Part shown: positions 59,098 through 64,000 of the stretch, piece by piece | How positions within the stretch are numbered: position 1 is the first letter of the stretch | Layout: each line of letters starts with the position of its first letter | From: Heliocidaris tuberculata | Taxonomy: Eukaryota; Echinodermata; Echinoidea; Camarodonta; Echinometridae | DNA length: 64,000 nt | Reading direction: 5' to 3' | Assembly: GCA_025618425.1 (NCBI GenBank) | Contig: CM046850.1 | Location: forward strand, 9,072,749-9,136,748 | Position numbers and translations under genes: made by a program | Notes under the pieces: model-generated | Told to the model about the DNA's origin: nothing | Seen by the model: only the letters and a program-made list of their open reading frames with translations | Database searches by the model: none

Positions 59098-60224
59098 GTG
59101 AAGAGATAGAGGTTGAGGGAACGGTATTACCCAACAAGACATGATTTATGAGATAATTCATTCTATCCCTGAGATGAAAGAATAGACTACATATCCCATT
59201 CCGAATGCTAAACGATATATTCTGTTCTCTCACTCTCTTCTACTCATGCTGTGAATAGACAGTACACATGGGAACAATCATACGTAACCGTCGCGAATAA
59301 AGAATACACCATTCAATTTCAACTTACAAATCGAGAGATGACAGCTGTTCTACCTCACTTTCGAGTGGAAGAATGTTCGCAGATATAGATCTGTCAAACT
59401 TTGCTCTGAAACCTGAAATCTGTGTTTATATTAATACATATATAAACAGTGAAATATTTGCCCTTCTTTCCCTTTTTTAAATACATATTAAAAAAATAGT
59501 GAAATATCTGCCCTTCAAGTCTTGTCCAAGATCTACTAACGAGTGGCAGAATGTTCGCAGATCTGTCAAACTTTGCTCTGAAACATGAAATTTATGTTTA
59601 TATTTTAAAACATATATAAACAGTGAAATATTTGCCATTGAATCCTTCGCAGTTGCGTTTGAAATGGGGACGACAAGACAAGACGACATATTGACCTTGA
59701 TATTGCATCACACCAGGGAATGTAGATTAATCGTTTGTGACTTTGTCTGGGAGTATATACAAATTCGAGTATCCCAAAGGCTAAATGAAGCAGAAAACAG
59801 GTGTTTCTCTTCAATCATAAGTTTACTTTCGATCTAGGACCATCATGTACCGAATAAGAATTATGTATATCGTTATGTGGTGATTATTTGAATTTTGGGG
59901 TATCTTCAGGTCATGGTCATTGATAGAGGCTAAAGATTATGGGAAGTTGCAAAAGACCCTCAAGTGGTTCTTTTTTCGCTATTATAATTAAATCATTAGA
60001 CCTATGTTATCATTGCACGTTGGGTTGGTCTCTGCCATTGTTGAGTTCTTGGCATTTTATGATCTTTATGAATATGACATAAAAAAAAACATACTATGGC
60101 TTGAAACGCGTAGAATATACATTATAACTGTCCCAACTTTCATTGACTATGTCATTATTTACTATCTTAGTATTAGAGATAGAACGTAAATGCGATGTTT
60201 ACTCCTTCAGGTATATACACCTTT

Positions 60225-60295
<71 letters not shown>

Positions 60296-63200
60296 AATCA
60301 TGTAGAAGATAATAGGCATTCAGGTTTCCACATCAAAGCTATTCCAGCAGTCTTGATTTTCTCAACCAGAAAAGAGCTTAGGTTCCAGTAGTTTGAAAAA
60401 AAGAGGAAACAGTATTAACATACTCAGAGATCTTATTCTATTCTATGTTGGTATTATGATTCTTACATTACACTCTGTGTGATTTTTCATCGTGGGCCTG
60501 TGTATCACAAAGTGACAAAACAATGATCCGTGGGATTTTACAAGTCCTCCCTCCTGTCACACTGTCTTCTTTTAAGCATTAACATGATTAAGATTACTTC
60601 ATTTTTGTTTACAGTGATGAAAGTCCTTTTTCTACTAACTAAATCATTTTCCGTGACTCAAGAGTTAAACAGAATAGAATGGGATTTAAACAAAGTCTTG
60701 CTTTAATTAGCGATAATCTGTAGAAGTTTTCATTGATTATGACATACATTACATGAGGAACAATAACTTTAAAACAAATGAAATAAGGCTGTCGTGATTA
60801 TAATGCACACACACTACTCCTAACTTACCATTTAACATAAAGTAACAAAAACTTTGTTCAATAACCCAAGTTTAAAATCTACAGCTGTGATATATCTCTA
60901 AACCACTAGCTATTACAAGGTCCAAAGGCGAATTGAAATGCAAGTCACTGGAATTGTAAAATGATATTTGTACCACCATGACCTCCGGGGAAAATGGAGT
61001 ATGTTTATGAGTGATTTATTCATTCATACTAACTCAATTAAAATCGCATGCCTCAGTTAACTCTGTCCCTGATCACATTTCTGGTGTCAGTGTCAGCCAT
61101 CATTAAAATAAAAGGACAGTCATGGTTCAAAAAGTGAATCACTGTGAATAAGGACTCGTATACAAATAATTTCCAAACATAATTTGTTATTTCGAAAAGG
61201 ACTGGAGCAATGGTTATCCACGCTAAATTTCTTCGGAGAAATCTGAGCCATAGGCATTGGGCTACTGGTCGTTTGGTAACATAAACCGAGAATGGCGTAC
61301 ACTGTTTCTCTCAAAGGAGAGGTGTTGCTGCTTGTGCAAATATCTCTGTTTGCCTCAAGATGATGTTTATGATATTCCATATAGTTACAATTATAACTGG
61401 TCTTACAGCATGATGTATACCTTTTTCTTTCTTGAAAAAAGAAGAGGAACATAAGAAAGGTCATTTTAAGGCAATAGACAAAATATCATTTCAAAGCTCT
61501 TCAACACCAAAGCATTTTGACAAGAAATCATTAAAAAAGATGTATAAAATTTGGCATCTAGAAAATGAAAAAAGTGAATGTAGTTCATGTTGACAATTGA
61601 GAGTCGAAGTAGACGCATTAAATACCCCTTTTCTCCTATTTGTGACTTTAGAATGTGAACCTATGCATATACCAGTAGTCCTGAAATGTGTTGCGGTTGG
61701 TAGAACTTTTATCTCCCATAGAAATTCTTAGAATACAATAGCAATATTATAATACAAGAATCATCCCAATATTACCTGTAACTAAAAACGCGTGTGGTGA
61801 ATAAGAATAACCGTGTGGCGCAGTGAAAGTTTTAGTATCAATATCATCTCTCGAATAAATTGTATATTCGATGCCCACCACTGTGATCAAGGACGGGAGA
61901 TGTTGCGTGACGAAGCAGTGTGTATCTCTCGATTCATACGCATTGTCACATAGTCCTTGCAGGCTTATTAATCAAATCGTAAGCCCATCCATTTTTCATA
62001 CATCATCACCGTCAGTTTATTCTATTAGCGCAAAGGAGCGTTCACACAAGACAGTTTCAGTGATCAGCAACACGGTCTGGTTGTGGATAATACAGTAGTT
62101 CAGCTAGACTCTGAAAGCACACAGTTAGACCATGGTTAGACCAAGGAAGCGAGCTTTAGTTAAAAGGCCCTTAGTCCCAATCTTAGTTCCAATAACATGC
62201 ACATGGAGCCAGTGAGGGGATTTAGTGCAGTGTTCGAGCGAGCGGCTAATAGCACTTATAATTCGGCGAATAATAATGACAGAAAAAGGAAAAAAGGAGC
62301 TGAACAGATTTAAAAAAAAAAGAAAGAAAGCTGTTAAACCAATTACTCACAAACGGTTGTATAAATGTTTGATAAATATGAGCTGCGGTGGAATGAGAAG
62401 AGATACAAAACGGTCGCCCCAAATCTTGGGTAAACCGATAAAAGTTCGAGAAGCCTGATCAGTAAATCTCCTGCCAAGACGACTAATCTCATCTGAGGGA
62501 AGAAAATTAATTGTCGGCTATCTATCAGCCTCGCGCCCAGGTCTCATTGGCTCATGATTTATGGAGAGACTGTGCTGGGACTGGAGAAATAAATCTCGTT
62601 AGGATATATACATCGCAACGCCTCATGTTTAACAGAAGCAAGAACAAGATAGTGCGCGGACACTATCCACCCCGAAAAAAATCGAACAGGAATTGATAGG
62701 ACGCACTATCTCCCTCACTTACTGACACGCACACCTGTTTTGCCGCCGTAAAAAAGATCTCTCATATTTTAAAAGCAATAACTTTGGAGACTAATGAAGA
62801 ATGCCAGTATAGATCTTAGAGCCGGGATGGTCAAATCGCCATCCGAAACAAATTACAAGCTTGAAATCACAGTCTAGGTATTTCAGGGGATTATGAAGAT
62901 CACAGAGTGGTAAATTAGAAAGCCGGTTTCAATGATCCACCTCCAAATCGTTCTCCTGGTTTAAGTGCATGTCGCCACAACTTTCGTTGGCTGAGTTTTT
63001 AAAACGATTCAGCTTTGATATTTCATGTTACCATGGTTACTGATTTAGCTTATCGTAGCTGTTTTTTGTTCTTTATTCCATGATACAATATCTAATACAT
63101 TGGTTGGAGTTACTTCAAGACTGCAATTAAGCTCACTTCTAAAAAAACTAGGTTATCGGTAAGAAATACCCTCTGAAGTTTATAATCACCGTTGCGTTTA

Positions 63201-64000
63201 ATTACCCTTTCAAATTAATCAAAATGTTCACTGCGTCTATTGTCAGTAAACGCCCGCCTATTGTCAATGTACAGGGCCTGATGAAGACAAGCGGAAAAGC
63301 CCAGGCTCATATCGTTCACAAAGAAATTCCTCCGTATTGGACGGAGGGAAATGTAGTTAATACGCTTTCCTGTAGCTAATATCTACGCACAAAGGAAAAT
63401 TAATTTTCCAATTTAGCGACTCCGGAAACCGAGCATGGTTAGTTTTACTGGTTATACGCTCCTCCATTGCTAACACCAGCACCAGGAACACTCAACCGTG
63501 CAGAAGTCGGTGAATAAAATTGTCGTGCGTGCGTTAAGAGCAACAAGGAGGGAGAGAGTCTGACAGTGAAATTTCCCTGGGTATTAATTTAATTAGGCTT
63601 CAAATTGTGAGTGTGTATTATGTGTGGGTGAGCGTGTGCGTGCGTGTGTGTGTGTGTATATATATAGACCACTACACAAGATGGATGTGTATCGGAATGT
63701 GCTAGCATCATTAACGGCCTTCTACCAAGAGAGAAGGAAACTGACTTCGAGCAAAACAGGTCCGGCTTTAGTGCAAACATTAGGTAACAAAATTATTAAT
63801 AAGATGTTTAAGATGTTTGATTTGCGGAAACACAGTGAATATATAATGAGATTTTAAAACAGATAGTGGATTGGGTTTACGTCTAGCGCATTAATAAATT
63901 GCTACCGTGTGTAAATAATTTTTTTTTAATATACGAAAGTAGCTTAGGAATGAATTAGTTTTTATGGGCTTAATGGTTTATAATGAAATTAAGATACAGC
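57920..64000. other. Gene-free right end with microsatellites
   Basis: (GA)n plus G runs at 58817-58873 and 59045-59098, a direct repeat pair at 59395-59460/59570-59640 ('tttgctctgaaac.tgaaat.t..gtttatatt'), (TA)n at 60227-60293, (GT)n at 63629-63660. A GC-rich patch at 58570-58730 stands out from the AT-rich flanks. No conserved protein segment was recognised on either strand. Confidence 0.5.
60227..60293. repeat. (TA)n microsatellite
   Basis: About 65 bp of pure TA. Confidence 0.95.

Overview
This is a gene-poor, repeat-rich piece of a metazoan nuclear genome: intron-containing genes, AT-rich background, abundant microsatellites, tRNA-derived SINEs and many small terminal-inverted-repeat (TIR) elements. 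The SINE text, the palindromic repeats and the style of the two genes suggest a sea urchin or close echinoderm relative. That assignment rests on recognition of the repeats and has not been checked by a search.

Two protein-coding genes could be assembled exon by exon, both on the minus strand. (1) A class I phosphatidylinositol transfer protein (PITP) runs from its ATG at 20208 to its stop at 329. Its ten coding exons have compatible phases and give 271 residues. (2) UBAC2, an ER rhomboid-like protein with a C-terminal UBA domain, runs from its ATG at 39875 to its stop at 26844. Its nine coding exons give 390 residues. An NRF1-type site lies just upstream at about 40011. The two genes are head-to-tail with about 6.6 kb between the UBAC2 stop and the PITP ATG.

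The PITP introns hold most of the interpretable transposons: a TIR element carrying a RecQ-like helicase fragment (6765-8125), two members of one MITE family, a mariner-like element, a broken non-LTR reverse transcriptase split by a foldback element, a SINE cluster, and several MITEs with perfect 8-bp target-site duplications (TSDs). The UBAC2 introns hold palindromic MITEs and one long perfect-type hairpin (36559-36665).

From 40 kb to 53 kb there is no recognisable gene. It is a mosaic of larger TIR elements filled with degenerate 20-35 bp or about 230 bp tandem repeats, several of which share one short GAGCGAAGCGAGC-type motif. From 53 kb to 64 kb microsatellites dominate, with one tRNA-like element and one repeat-filled MITE. 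No gene could be assembled there, so it may be a gene desert or the 5' flank or intron of a gene outside the window.

The most unusual items are a PITP whose inositol-headgroup contacts are altered, a SINE whose 5' end resembles 7SL RNA, a helicase fragment carried inside long TIRs, and a recurring architecture of hAT-like ends around family-specific degenerate tandem repeats.
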